From Capsicum annuum (Eukaryota; Streptophyta; Magnoliopsida; Solanales; Solanaceae): a stretch of 64,000 nt of DNA. The notes beneath the pieces are model-generated. The model saw nothing but the letters and a program-made list of their open reading frames with translations. It ran no database searches and was not told where the DNA came from. Position 1 is the first letter of the stretch, and each line of letters begins with the position of its first letter. Shown here in pieces: positions 1 to 11,589 of this stretch. Location of the stretch: assembly GCF_002878395.1 (NCBI RefSeq), contig NC_061115.1, positions 58,541,314-58,605,313 of the forward strand, written 5' to 3'. A program made the position numbers and the translations under genes.

Positions 1-590
1 AAGGCTGATAGGTTTGGCTTGGATATTCAAAACTTACAAGTAGACTTGAATGCAAAGGTTGATCTGTGTAATGTCCAATAGTTTAGTTATAAGTTGTGTG
101 AGGCGAAGAAAATTCTTATAAGCCAAATTGATGAGATAAAGTTGGAGGAATCAACACTTAATCATACTTTTGTAGATGTTATCACTATTGAGCATAGCAC
201 ACTTGAGTTATGTAAGGATGAAAAGAATAATGCAGTTCGTGAGTTAAGATGTATTAGACCTCATTTGAGTCACTTTTCCATATTATGTTTGGATAGTATG
301 ATATTAATCAATCGATCTAAGCCTATTGAAGAGTGCAAGAAGGAGGAAAAAGAATATGTCCTATCTTTTTGAATTTGTTGAGCCAAAATCAAAGAATTAC
401 ATTCCTCACTTAACAACCAAGAGTTTCAAAATGCCACAACTATTGCTTGGTTCCTTTATTTTTATACCACCACCTCTTGATCATAGTAGGAAATTAGAAA
501 AATAATTATGATGAAATTCATAAGTTAAAGTGGAAAAAACTAGAGGCCAAGTCTTGTGCTACATTAATGAAGTCTGAATAATCAAGGTAC
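1..590 (+). pseudogene. Decayed ORF debris, coiled-coil-like, at the window edge
   Basis: An open frame at 94-372 (92 codons) is continued upstream in the same frame to position 1 apart from one TAG at about 79-81. The peptide is rich in Leu, Glu, Lys and Ile with heptad-like spacing (LISQIDEIKLEESTLN), as in a coiled coil. No domain is recognised. It lies directly upstream of 3' sequence of a Tat-type Ty3 element, so it is probably retroelement-derived, either a gag-like or an extra ORF. It is cut by the window start and runs into stop-rich sequence after 372. The function is unknown. Confidence 0.3.
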
Positions 591-3429
591 CTATGGGCGT
601 GTTGGTGAAGTCGGAGTAACCAACATAGCCACGTCATACCATGATGTAAAATCAAGTGCTACTTGGGAGGCAACCCAAGTTATTTTGTTATTTGTACATT
701 CATTTATGAGTATTATGATTGACGTCAGATCTGTGCACCTATGGTGCCACAGGTATGTTCTAACTCTCTTGCTTTGTAGCGGCCCAGTGCATTGGGGACA
801 ATGCATGTCTTTTTTATGAGTGTAGGGCTGCTTATGGGTCTTGATGTACTCTTAGGGTTTTTGTTGTTCTGCCTCTTTTTCTCGAAGTCTTGTTTGTAGT
901 AGATCTGACATGCTTAGGTCGTATTTTGTTTCATTTCATATTGTGTTGTTTATGTTTAACTAGAAGCAAAATGAGTACTTAAGGCAGCTGATGTACTTTG
1001 TTTTGATTTTTGAGAAAAATAATACTCCTCCAAAAAAATTGTTATTGAACTATATGATGTGTATATATGTGTGACTATTGTGAATCTCATTATGGCATTA
1101 GGATTAGAGACATAATAATCATACCTAATAAGTACATGAACCGGATAGGTAGTAGTTTTTTATGTAACCCGATGCCATGTATGTGTGAGATCCTTCTTTA
1201 TTCCCCTTGTTGTTGAATCCAGAACTTGCCTGATTAGTCTTACCTAGGTTGTAGGATGATCGGTCAGGAAAGGACCATAGGTCGTTCTTAAAATAATTCC
1301 ACTGTTAGCCTAAATGACCCTCCTAAAGTGAATAAGTATCCCTTGATCCCTATTTTGAGCCTTTATAGACTATTTTTGTTATTTCACCTTTCACCTTCCC
1401 ATTTTTTGTTACAATAAACCTGTTTTGGCTCTAGTTCTCCTTGGACATGGTGCACCTCAACTCAGATATCGCCTAAGATGAGGGTAGCTATCATAGGGGT
1501 GTGTAATATGAAGTGGGTATGAAGAAGGGTATATAAGAGTAAAGAAAGTAGGGCTAGGTGTGGTAAAAAAAGAAAAAAAGAAAAAGAAAATAGAAAAAAA
1601 AAAGAAAAATAAAGAATAAAATAAACCACACCCAACCTGAATGTGAAATAAAAGAATAAAAATGAAAAAATAAAGGCAGAATAAAAGAATATTGGTTGAT
1701 AAGTGGATCCCATAAGTATGTGTAGTGCCAAGGAGGCTTAGGCTGCATTTGTTTTTTATTAAAATTCAGATGTCTAAATCTGAATGCATATCTGAATGAT
1801 TAAAATGTTGTTTTCGGATCTGAAATCTGAATTGTTAAGACTATTTATTTTTTAATATCTAAATATGCAAAATTTATTTATTTGCATGTATTGTAAAAAA
1901 ATATATTTCAAATAAAAAATAATTATATGTTAGAAAAATATTTGATTTAATATAATAAAATTATTATTTGTTTGAAAACAATATTTATATTTTTTAGTGA
2001 TAACGAAGATGGTTTGTAATGGTGGTGGTGGTGGTAATGATTCATGTTAGTGATTAGTGATGTTGGTGGTTATAGTTGTAATGATAGAGATGTTTAGTAT
2101 TGTCGTAACTATTATAATGGTAGTGAATGGTAGTGGTGGTGGTAGTGATGTGAAGTTGGTTGATGTTAGTAGTTCGAGGTGTTGATTATGATAGTTTAAA
2201 AATGAATGCATGATGGTTGACGATGTGTTAGTGGTAGTTGGAAATGCTGTTAGTTGTAATGGTAGAGATGATTATTAGTAGAGATATACTATAGCAATGA
2301 TGGTGGTTGAAGCGGTGGTGGAGATAGCGACACCAGTGACAATGTTAGTGGTGCCTGAAGAGTGTGAGGATTGTAATAATCTATTAATGGTAGTTAGCGG
2401 TGGCGCTAGTTGTGATAGATGAGTTGGTTAGTAGTTGGGACTGACCGATAGTGGTTGATAATGGTGATGTTAGCATTAGCATTTGAATTGACGGTGGTGA
2501 TAGAGGCAGATATAATTAAAATTATGGAGGTGGTAGATATGGTAGCGACTGAAAATAGTGGTTAGTAGCATTTATGATTATAAATAGTGGTTGCGATGGT
2601 GGAGGAAGTTGGTGATGGTGTTGGTGGTTGGTGGCAAGGTGGTGGTTGACAATGGTGGCAGTGGCAGAGGTAGTTAGTGATGGTTACTAATGATTATGGA
2701 TAGATTTATGGTAAATATTATCCAACATAAGAATACATCTCAATGATTAAAACTTAGTTTCAGATCTGAATGATTAAGACCTATTCAGACCTATTAAGAG
2801 CCAAAATCTTAATGAAACACAAATGCAATTAATGGTCTGAAGTCTTAATCATTCAGATTCATACCTCCATTAAGTGCAATCAAATGAGGCCTTAGTCACT
2901 GAAATATCCATATATACCATACTAGACCTCAAGCCTACATTATAAGCTAAGTAAAGTCTAAAAGTGATCCTAACCCAACTGTCTGAAAACTAAGGTAGAG
3001 AAAATAAGGGCAAGCCTATGGTATTTGATGCATATTATTGGAAATTCACTGTGAGTGTGAGTGTCTCTTGATAAGTCCCCTGCATTGGTATCCATGATTT
3101 TATATGAGTGATTGGGACTTCTTTGATGTGAGGGTGTATAGGTTGTATTGCTAGCTGCTTACTTGTTTGGGTAGTGTAACTTGTACATATGCATGGTTGT
3201 TTGTTGCTAATGTAATGTCATATATTGATTTCCTTGTGTCACATAGTTTTGCTTCATAGATATATGCAGTTGGTTTTGAAGTGTTAAAATTAGAGATGGG
3301 TAATGTTTTTGAGCTTAAATTTTATGATTGACTGCCATAGATGTCTTAGAGTTCTCCTGGTTACGCATCTTGGTGTTATTTTGTTATCTTGTTGCTTGAG
3401 GACATACAGACATTTTAAGTTGAGGGTGT
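591..3429 (+). mobile_element. Element A: 3' internal non-coding region of a Tat/Athila-type Ty3 retrotransposon
   Basis: The block at 640-690 (ACTTGGGAGGCAACCCAAGT) matches, in reverse complement, the tail just after integrase in element B (31545-31690) and a shorter block in element F (57680-57740). A second shared landmark, GGGCAAGCCTATGGTAT at about 3008-3024, recurs inverted at about 27200 and 55715. A polypurine-rich stretch (GTTGAGGGTG) precedes the LTR at 3430. There is no protease, RT or integrase here; only the 3' portion of the element survives. It is interrupted by a hAT-like element at 1742-2890, and 1560-1640 is an A/G-rich low-complexity run. Confidence 0.75.
1742..2890. mobile_element. 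Non-autonomous hAT-like DNA transposon inside element A
   Basis: The ends are short inverted repeats: left GCTGCATTTG, right CAAATGAGGC. Subterminal repeats of TCTGAATGATTAAGAC type occur at both ends in inverted orientation (1770-1840 and 2750-2870). The flanks carry CTTAG at 1737-1741 and 2891-2895, extendable to an imperfect 8 bp as expected of a degraded hAT target duplication. The related element B has the unoccupied site AGGAGGCTTAGTCACT (inverted, near 27335). The interior (2000-2700) is TGG/GGT-rich and non-coding, so the element would need transposase in trans. Confidence 0.7.
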
Positions 3430-4610
3430 TGATGTGCTATGATTTCATAGCACTTTCAACACTTAAAACTAGAGAATATGCATAAACTAAAGGCTAATTT
3501 GTTAGGTTTGATGTGTTTTTGAAGTAATTTTATAGGGAAATAACTTTTGGGAGATAATCGGAAGAAAAAAAAGTCGAAATCTGAAAAGTGACTACCTACT
3601 TAGGGTACCTATGCCCCGTAGGTTTCCTAAGAGGCGTAGTTAGGGGCGTAAGTGACAGAAAGTTGAGTTCTAGAGAGTTTGAAACCCCAGAAGTAGTTTA
3701 CTACCTGCGTAGGTCCACTTACGGGCCTGGAAGTGGCTTCGAGGTAGCCACCGACTCAAGTTTTTCTCTTTTGTTTAGGATTTGATTTCTAAGTCTTACA
3801 TATAATCTATAAATACCCTTTTGATGTTTTTTTAGCTAATATGTGCTAGAGATACTAGAAAATGGCCTCTGCGGCTTTGTTTTTACTTACAAACACCTTT
3901 TGATTCCATGATTGATCTTTGATCTTAGGATTCTTATGTTCTTGAATTTTGGTTGAATAATTGATTTTAGACTTTAGGTTTTCTTATTTCATTATCGCGA
4001 GATTAATTCTATATTTTTGTCTATGAATTCGAGGAATTGTTTTGCAACTATGCGCAGCTAATTCCCTTAGCTAGGTTGGTTGGATCCCTGGTAGTTTAAC
4101 GAAGTAGAGGAATTGCCAAATAGTTCTAGATAAAGATTTTTTATTGTATTGTGGTTTTATTTAATTTAATTGATTTCTTAGAGGAGGGCAACGTTAAAAA
4201 CCTGTCTGTATTCACTACTTACTTCAAAAGAAAGGAAGAGATTGGGAAAAAATGATCGCAACAATCATTTAAAGTTAATTGTCGATCTAAGCTAATCTTC
4301 TTCATCTACTTAAGATAATTATCTTTCATATAATAACTTGAAACTCTCAAGGTAATATTTAATCTCAGATCTAGGGCAAGGGTTAGTAACGCGACACTCT
4401 AAGACTCGCAAAGTAAAGAGTAAGATTTGTCAATAAGTCCACAAGACAGTTGGTGATAAATAACTTGTCAGATTCTACATGTACAATATTGGAATAGTTC
4501 GATAGTGCATGATAAATCTACAGAGTTAGAAGCCAGGGGGAACGCAATCTTAGTGTTCGTCTTAGATTGTTTACAACCAAAGGCATCTAATTCTTGTTAC
4601 TTTTTACTTT
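3430..4610 (+). repeat. Element A 3' LTR, truncated at its 3' end
   Basis: The start TGATGTGCTATG follows a purine tract and matches the LTR start of element B (TGATGTGGCATG, inverted, ending at 26789). A TATA-like TATAAATACCC at about 3809 matches the same box in both B LTRs. The stretch 4510-4610 (GTTAGAAGCCAGGGGGAACG and following) matches B near 25440 and 34850. The last part of the LTR and the terminal CA are missing, because unrelated sequence begins at about 4620. The U3 core (3590-3740) holds copies of a CCGTAGG/TTACGGG-type motif and differs from the core of B. Confidence 0.75.
3809..3819 (+). promoter_or_regulatory. TATA box of element A LTR
   Basis: TATAAATACCC, conserved in position and sequence with the two LTRs of element B (inverted at about 26080-26092 and 35468-35480). 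It probably marks the U3/R boundary of the LTR promoter. Confidence 0.55.
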
Positions 4611-4619
4611 TCCAACAAA

Positions 4620-5690
4620 TCTACCCACTTACTTTCTACATAGCCCGAAGGATTGCATATGCATGCTAAGATTCATAACAATCCGATGGATAGCCCGATG
4701 GATTGCATAGCAAAAGTTAAAAAAAAAAGATGGATTGCATATACATCCTAAGATTCATCCGGAATCTAGCATGAGCTCAATATATATTTTTTTGTCTTAA
4801 TTTTCGTGACACAAATTGAATTTAGATAATCAATCATACCTTTAATATGTTTTTAGATATTTTAAGTTGTTAATATTGTAATCTATAATATTTTTTGTGT
4901 AATTTTTAAATAATATATGTTACTCTCTCTATCCAAACTTTTGTGTCATTAATAGTCAATTATATTTTTAAAATAATTTAAATTATTAATTATTGTGATT
5001 TATAATATTTTTCTTCTATTTCAATTTAAATGATACTTATACAATTTCGAGAGTCAATCAAATATTTATATCATTTAAATTTTTTAAGTTGTTAATTATT
5101 GTGATTTATAGTATTTTTTAAGTATTTTATAAAAATATATAATAGATTAAATTATTTTTAGATATTTCAAGTTTTTAGTTATTGGGTATGTTGTTGTTGT
5201 ATAATATTTTTATGTAATTTTTAAAAAACATATGTTACACTCCTTGTCCAGAGTTTTGTGTCCCTAATAGTCAATTACAGTTTTTAAATAATTTAAATTT
5301 TTAATTATTGTGTAAAACTTTTTCTACTATAATTTAAGTGACATGATGCATAGATGACCATAATAATTAATTAGAGGTGATATAGTAATCACGATTGAAA
5401 CAACAAAATAGACATGTTTTAAATAACTCACAACAACTAATTAGAAGTGACATAATAAAATTACTATAAAAGATACTTGTGAAAAAAATAAGTGAAATCT
5501 CATGTAAGACATCAAGTTATTCAAAACATCAAGAGTTAACTTATCATTTTATATCTATTTTATCTTTTTAATTAAATATTATTTATTTATTTAATACTTA
5601 GATGACTTATAATAATTAATTAGAGGTGATATTTAGTAAATTATGATTAAAGCAGCTGAAAAAAACATGTCATAAATGTCTATTCTATTG
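4620..5690. repeat. AT-rich non-coding stretch with short dispersed repeats
   Basis: 4640-4770 holds three copies of a GATGGATTGCATATGCAT-type motif. From 4800 the sequence is very AT-rich. Two related blocks of about 120 bp begin at about 4915 and 5225 (ATATGTTACTCTCTCTATCC and ATATGTTACACTCCTTGTCC), reading like decayed MITE copies. No gene is seen. Confidence 0.5.
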
Positions 5691-5693
5691 TTT

Positions 5694-7945
5694 TATTAGA
5701 TATTATTAATTTTTTGATATATAAATAATTTATAATAATTACTTAGGAATGATATAGTAAAATCACGGAGCAAACAGCTGAAGTTGACAGGTCGACGGAG
5801 AGCTACTTTAAATACTTAGATACTTATAATAATTAATTAGGGAAGATATTTAGTAAAATTACAGTTAAAGCAGTTGAACCAGACATGTCATAAATGTCTA
5901 TTTTACCTTTTTATTAAATATTATTAATTTTTTAATATATAAATTATTTATAATAATTAATAAAAAATGATATAATAGAAAGTAAAATTACGATTGAAGC
6001 AACTGAAATAGACATGTCATAAATGTCTATTTTTTTAAAATTATATATTATTATTTTTAATATATAAATGACTTATATAATTAATTAGGGGCAATATAAT
6101 AAAATTACGATTGAAGAAATTGAAGCAGACAACATAAGCAGGCATATCAAAATTTTCTCTTCTATATATTAGGGGAAAAAATTAAATTAGGTGAAATTGT
6201 AGTAACAAATAAGAAAGAAAGTAAATTATATGTTTGATATGAAATTAAATAAAGAATAAAATTTATTTAATTCTATCAATAATTATTTTTTATAATAAAT
6301 TATCATCTTACTAATCAATTTACTTAAATATAATATATTTTAAACAATTTTATACAATAAAAAGATAAATAAAAATAAAAAATAAATGAAAAATGGAGGG
6401 CCCACATGTGTGTAAATATATGCAAGGCCACTTATGATGGTATTATTGTAAATTCTTTACTTAGCATTGTTGGTAATTAAAGAGAAAAAAATAGGCTTTT
6501 ATTAAAACTTTTGATGAGGTTTCAAAAAATAAAGAACAAAAAATTATCAATTTGAGCTTAGAACTTATTTTAAACACCTTAATACGCTTACTATTGAATT
6601 TAAAGACAAAAAGGTGACATGTTGAAACCTTCACTTCTAAATTTTTTTTATTAGATATTATTAATTTTTTTAATATATAAATAATTTATAATAATTACTT
6701 AGAAATGATATAATAAAATTACGAAGCAAACAGCTAAAACTGACAGGTCGACGAAGAGCTACTTTAAATACTTAGATGACTTATAATAATTAATTAGGGA
6801 AGATATTTAGTAAAATTATGATTAAAGCAGCTGAAGCAGACATGTCATAAATGTCTATTTTATTTTTTATTAAATATTGTTAATTTTTAATATATAAATA
6901 ATTTATAATAATTAATAAAAATGATATAGAAAGTAAAATTATGATTGAAGCAACTGAAATAGACATGTCATAAATGTCTATTTTTTTAAAAATTAAATAT
7001 TGTTATTTTTAATATATAAATGACTTATAATAATTAATTTGGGGCAATATAATAAAATCACGATTGAAGAAATTGAAGCAGACAACATAAGCAGGCATAT
7101 TGAAAAAAATTAAATTAGGTGAAATTATAGTAACAAATAAGAACGAAAGTAAATTATATGTTTGATATGAAATTAAATAAAGAATAAAATTTATTTAATT
7201 GTATCAATAATTAATTTTTACAATAAATTATCATCTTACTAATCAATTTACTTAAATATAATATATTTGAAATAATTTTATACAATAAAAAGATAAATAA
7301 AAATAAAAAATAAATGGAAGATGGAGGGCCACGTGTGTGGAAATATGTGCAAGGCCATATATGATGGCATTACTGTAAATTCATTACTTGACATTGTTGG
7401 TAATTAAAGAAAAAAATGAGTTTTTATTAAAACTTTTGATTAGGTTAAAAAAAATAAAGAACAAAAAATTATCAATTTGAGCTTAGAACTTATTTTAAAA
7501 ACCTTTATGATAAATTATCATCTTACTAATCAATTTACTTAAATATAATATATTTAAAACAATTTTATACAATAAGAAGATAAATAAAAATAAAAAATAA
7601 ATGGAAGATAGAGGTCCCATGTGTGTGGAAATATATGCAAGACAACATATGATGGCATTATTATAAATTCTTTCCTACACATTATTGGTAATTAAAGAGA
7701 AAAGAATGGACTTTTATTAAAAAAATTTATGAGGTTCAAAAAATAAAGAACAAAAAATTATTAATTTATGCTTTAAACCTTCATACATTGAAGCAAAAAA
7801 TCTCTTGTCCCTCTTATAAATACTTACATGTCAAATCCATACATTAACTATGATAAATTATATATATTTAGACCTTAATATCCTCAATATTAAATTTAAA
7901 GACAAAAAGGTGACATATTGAAACCTTCACTTCTAATATACAGAA
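5694..7945 (+). repeat. AT-rich tandem array, unit about 950 bp, roughly 2.4 copies
   Basis: Copy 1 begins at 5694 and copy 2 at 6648, both with TTATTAGATATTATTAATTT. Shared landmarks are the GACAGGTCGACG region (5785 and 6744), ACATGTCATAAATGTCT (5883 and 6840; 6012 and 6963) and the GGAGGGCC block (6397 and 7324). A third partial copy, covering only the latter half, spans 7505-7945. The motif TAGACATGTCATAAATGTCTA is a hairpin (7-bp arms). There is no coding capacity and no recognised family. Confidence 0.65.
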
Positions 7946-8682
7946 AAACAAAGTAAAACGTATAATTCAGCTAACGAGGGAAACAAAAGAAAGAAAAAGG
8001 TGAAGGTATAATTTTGAAAATTATTTGGCAGGTCCTTATAGTTTCATAAGCTAAATTGGAATATAATTTTATTGTTTTGGTAGGGCAATATGTTCATTTC
8101 ATAACTTTGACGTCATATATTTGGGGGAAGAGAAAGCCAGATTTAATAAGTTATCCCCTCAGAGACCCCCGCATGTATCTTTTTCCGGTCCTCGATGACA
8201 AGTTAACAGAATTAGCTGGCCAATAATTCAAGAACCCCTTCAAATTCAATCTCAGGTTTTACCTTAATTCAAAACACAACTATTATTACATTTTTATCAT
8301 CTGGGGATCATTAAATCAACTAAATTCTAATTGGATCTTGTCCAAAAAGTTCAATTTTTATGTGTATATAGGCCATATATATGGTGTAGAAGTTAAAGTG
8401 TGTGTGTCTTTGTTTTGTTTTGTTAATTGGAAAATTCTTGAATTAGGGAGTCTGGGTTTTGCAAACACTGTATCCCCTATGTGGTTGAATCAACATGATT
8501 TTGAGAATATTTTTCTATTGATTTTGATGGTTACAAGTTCTATTTATTTCTTGGAAACCCAATTAAATTTTTTATTTTATTGAGGACAGAGATGAAATGG
8601 GTAGAGTTGCTTTATTGATTACCTATAGGTAATTGGTTTGAGGCGTGGTAACAGTCTCTTTGCTTAAATCCATGTTCCCTCC
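7946..8682 (+). other. Low-copy non-coding stretch; possible 5' leader of the F-box gene
   Basis: Base composition is more balanced than in the array to the left, especially 8150-8256. CAATCTCAG followed by GTTTTA at about 8257 could be a splice donor, and TTTCTACAG at about 14040-14048 an acceptor 25 bp before the F-box ATG. If so, an intron of about 5.8 kb would have received the MITE, Copia, LINE and SINE insertions. This is inference; no transcript evidence is available. The open frame at 8338-8583 has no recognisable motif and is probably fortuitous. Confidence 0.2.
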
Positions 8683-8934
8683 CAGTGGCGGATTTAATAT
8701 TTTCACTAAGGAGGTTCTGAAAAAAATGTAGTGCTTGCGGTTTGAACTTGGAAGTTCAAGGTGATTTTTGAACCCCCTAAATTACTGAGATAATCTCTAG
8801 TTTTGAGTTTAGGGGGTTCGAGGTCTATGTATGTACACCAAAAAGAAAAAAAATACGATACATATACCCTATAATTTTTTGGCTAGCGAGGGAGTTCGGG
8901 TGAACACCCTTGCCCCCTCCTAGATCCGCGCCTG
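8683..8934. mobile_element. 252-bp hAT-type MITE
   Basis: Terminal inverted repeats CAGTGGCGGAT (left) and ATCCGCGCCTG (right) match at 9 of 11 positions when inverted. The flanking 8-mers TTCCCTCC (8675-8682) and TTTCCACC (8935-8942) match at 6 of 8 and read as a decayed 8-bp target duplication. The interior is non-coding. Confidence 0.75.
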
Positions 8935-9012
8935 TTTCCACCCCTCTCCTCACCCTGCTCTGGTCAGATTAGCACTTGGTGCATGGGAAAGCTCTTTTGA
9001 TGTGGGAGAGGT

Positions 9013-9275
9013 TGTGGAAATATTAGGAGTATTTATGCATTAAAAGGAAGATTATTTGTGTATCTTCCTATTTTTTTTCTTTTCTGTTAGTAGCTGACAT
9101 AGCTCATGTGGGCGATACGTATCTCCTCTCCTTGTAACAGAATTAGTTTATTTGTTTCATATTTATGGAGCAATCATTTATTCCTTCTTCTCTCTATTGG
9201 CTTCTCTCTAACCAGCTTCATCACTTTGAATGTCTGAGGATTTGAATGCGTTCTGGTCATTTAGATTGAAAGTCA
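9013..9275 (+). repeat. Copia relic 5' LTR
   Basis: Begins TGTGGAAATATTAGG and ends CA at 9275. It aligns with 13592-13803 through shared segments such as TTTTCTGTTAGTAGCT, ATCTCCTCT, CCAGCTTCATCACTTTG and TCATTTAGA. A primer-binding-site-like TGGTTTCAGAG follows three bases later. Flanking GAGGT (9008-9012) resembles GGGGT after the 3' LTR. Confidence 0.75.
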
Positions 9276-9278
9276 TTA

Positions 9279-9290
9279 TGGTTTCAGAGT
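9279..9290 (+). other. Primer binding site remnant (initiator Met tRNA type)
   Basis: TGGTTTCAGAGT, one change from the TGGTATCAGAG core that is usual for plant Copia elements, placed just after the LTR. Confidence 0.65.
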
Positions 9291-9359
9291 AATGGTAATG
9301 GGAGTAAGCTCAACTTTTAGATCTGAGAAGTTGTAATTGATGCTCGAAGCTCATCCAAC

Positions 9360-9838
9360 TATGGGCGATGCTGCAACCGTTGTAGTTGATCACAATCATC
9401 TGATGTGTCTACAACCTTTAGACACCCCTGGAGTCGTGCTGATATCGATAAAGCTAACAGCTAACTGGGCTAGAAAAAATATGTGCTATGGAGCAGATCG
9501 ATGCAAATAACTCTTTTGGTGAATAACAAGTTAGGTTTCATGGATGGATCCTGCCTTGGAAGTTCATATAAGGGAGATTTGGCATGCAGTGAAGGCAATG
9601 CTATGCTGTAGTGTTATTGTGGATCAACAGTACAGTCTATCCAGTGTTTGTGTCAAGCATAGTTTATTCTTCAAATGTGAAGAAGGTTTGGGATGAATTC
9701 AAAGAGAGGTTCGACATATCAATTCTAACTAGGATTTATCATTTGTGGACTGAAATTGGATTTCTGATACAGGGTACAAGTTCTATAGCTACTTATTATG
9801 CAAAGATGAAAGATCCTTGGGATGAACTAGATATATAG
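9360..9838 (+). pseudogene. Copia gag remnant
   Basis: The frame at 9611-9838 gives VWDEFKERFD, then SILTRIYHLW, then TSSIATYYAKMKDPWDELD, which is the conserved core of Copia gag (retrotransposon gag family of Tork/SIRE-like elements). The N-terminal part can be followed in other frames from about 9400, so frameshifts are present. Gag C-terminus, zinc knuckle and protease are missing; the frame joins integrase sequence within about 50 bp, so an internal deletion lies near 9838-9890. Confidence 0.75.
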
Positions 9839-9884
9839 TCATTTAGATTTAATTTAACTATGATATAAGTCACATATAAGGTCT

Positions 9885-10345
9885 TAAGATCAAATAATGA
9901 GGAGTTTTTCAACTTAAAATGTTCTGAATCATTGATGTCATGTGGAATTATACATCAAAGTAGTTGACCTTATACCCCTCAACTAAAAGGAGCAGTTGAG
10001 AGGAGACAAATATACGTGAAGTAGCTAGAGAATTTAATTTCTAGGTTTTGTGAAATAGATTTCAGGGAGACTCTGTTTCTGATAAATAGGTCGGTAACAA
10101 TAGTCCTATAGGGTAGACCGTATAAATTAATGTTTTGGAAGATACCACAATTGAGACATTTAAGGGTGTTTGGATGCTTGTGCTTTGCCAACAACTTTTC
10201 TGAAGGAGATAAGTTCACTAAGGGAAAAGAAAACTATCTCTATTGGATATTCTAAAACTCAAAAGGGATACAAGTTATATGATTTGGTGACAAGGGAGTT
10301 CCTGATGAGTAAAGATGTTCATCTCTGGGAAGCATATATTTCTTT
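9885..10345 (+). pseudogene. Copia integrase remnant, interrupted by a LINE
   Basis: In alternating frames the stretch encodes EEFFNLKCSE, then SCGIIHQSS, then PYTPQLKGAVERR (the region of the catalytic Glu in Copia integrases), RHLRVFGCLCFA and QKGYKLYDLVTREFLMSKDVHLWE, the usual integrase C-terminal segments. The N-terminal zinc finger and most of the catalytic core are deleted. Stops and frameshifts make it inactive. At about 10345 it breaks off into LINE sequence. Confidence 0.8.
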
Positions 10346-11578
10346 TTCAAGGTGTAATTAAAAGATTGGATGCTATAAGAAGGACTTTATGTGGAAAGGC
10401 AGTGAAGATACCTTGCAAATGGGCGGAATTGACAGTGTGCAAGAAGGAAGGAGGTTTGGGCATTAGAAATCTGAAGCAGCAGAATCAGAGCTTGATGATG
10501 AAGTGGCTTTTAAAATTTGCAAATGAGCACAACCTAATATGGAAGGATGTTGTCATGGTGAAGTATGGTATGGAAGATAATTGGATGACAAAAATGGTAA
10601 CAATGCCCTATAGTTGTACAGTTTGGAGAGCCATCAGAAACCTATGGCCATTAATGCATTCCAATATCAACATCAAGGTGGGTAATGACCTGAAACATGA
10701 CAAATGGACTGGGAACAGGCCACTGAAGCAAGATTATCCTGTGCTATACACTTTGTGCCAGCAATAACAAGCAACTGTAGCAGATATGTGGACTGCACAA
10801 GCTTGGAACTTGCACCTAAGAAGAAATTTGAATGATTGGGAATTGGGAAATATAGCTTCATTCCATAACACAATGAATGAGTTCAACAACTTGAACATGT
10901 AGGGGGACAAATTGAAATGTCATATGGACAAAACTGGCATGTTTTCAGTCAGTTCAGCATATAAGGAATTAAATGTATCTATTGCCAAAGAAAAGGATTG
11001 GCCTGGAAGATGATCTGGCAGACAAAGATTCCTTATAAAGTGAACTGTCTCAAATGGTTCTTAGCTAAAGAATCAGTGTTGACCCATGAGAATTTGAACA
11101 AAAGAGGCTTTCATTTATGTTCTAGCCTCTAGGTGCTTCTTGTGTTCATCTCATTTTGCACTGCACATGGACTGGCCAGTTATGGAGGATGTTCATATGT
11201 TTGAGAAGGGTGGAATGGGTAAAACCAAGAAACATTACAAGTCTCCTCAATAGTTGGAACATGGTGGGCAATGCAACAAAAAAGGAGAGCAGATGGAAGA
11301 TTGTTCCTGTGTGCATTTGGTGGACAATGTGGAAGGAAAGGAACACAAGATGTTTTGAGGACAATGTAGCAATTTGCAGGAATTAAAGATGAACTGTTTA
11401 GCTTTAGGTGTAAACAGAAAAATTAGCTCAAACAGATGAAATTTTAAATGTTCTAGATTATCTAGAGGTGTTTACAAGTTTCAGTTTCTGTGTAAGTTGT
11501 AACACCTTTTGAGGGAACTACATATTTTTATGTAGTATACCTGTGGATATATAGATTAATTTAGCATTCTCAAACAAA
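10345..11578 (+). mobile_element. 5'-truncated LINE (L1-type) inserted in the Copia integrase
   Basis: The 10315-10767 frame contains KKEGGLGIRNLKQQNQSLMMKWL, the C-terminal segment of plant L1 reverse transcriptases. It is followed in broken frames by a zf-RVT-like segment: IPYKVNCLKWFLAKES near 11030, LHCTWTGQLWRMF near 11160 and WTMWKERNTRCFED near 11325. The 3' tail ends ...CAAACAAAAG at 11578, after which Copia sequence resumes. Endonuclease and catalytic RT palm are absent, as expected for a 5'-truncated insertion. No clear target duplication is visible beyond about four bases. Confidence 0.8.
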
Positions 11579-11589
11579 AGGTTGAAATT

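Noticed and set aside
1462..1748. Phe-rich minus-strand open frames
   Set aside because: They are caused by the A/G-rich run at 1560-1640; low complexity, no domain.
4800..7960. Scaffold/matrix attachment or replication origin
   Set aside because: AT-richness alone is not evidence; tandem duplication explains the structure and no specific motif supports either role.
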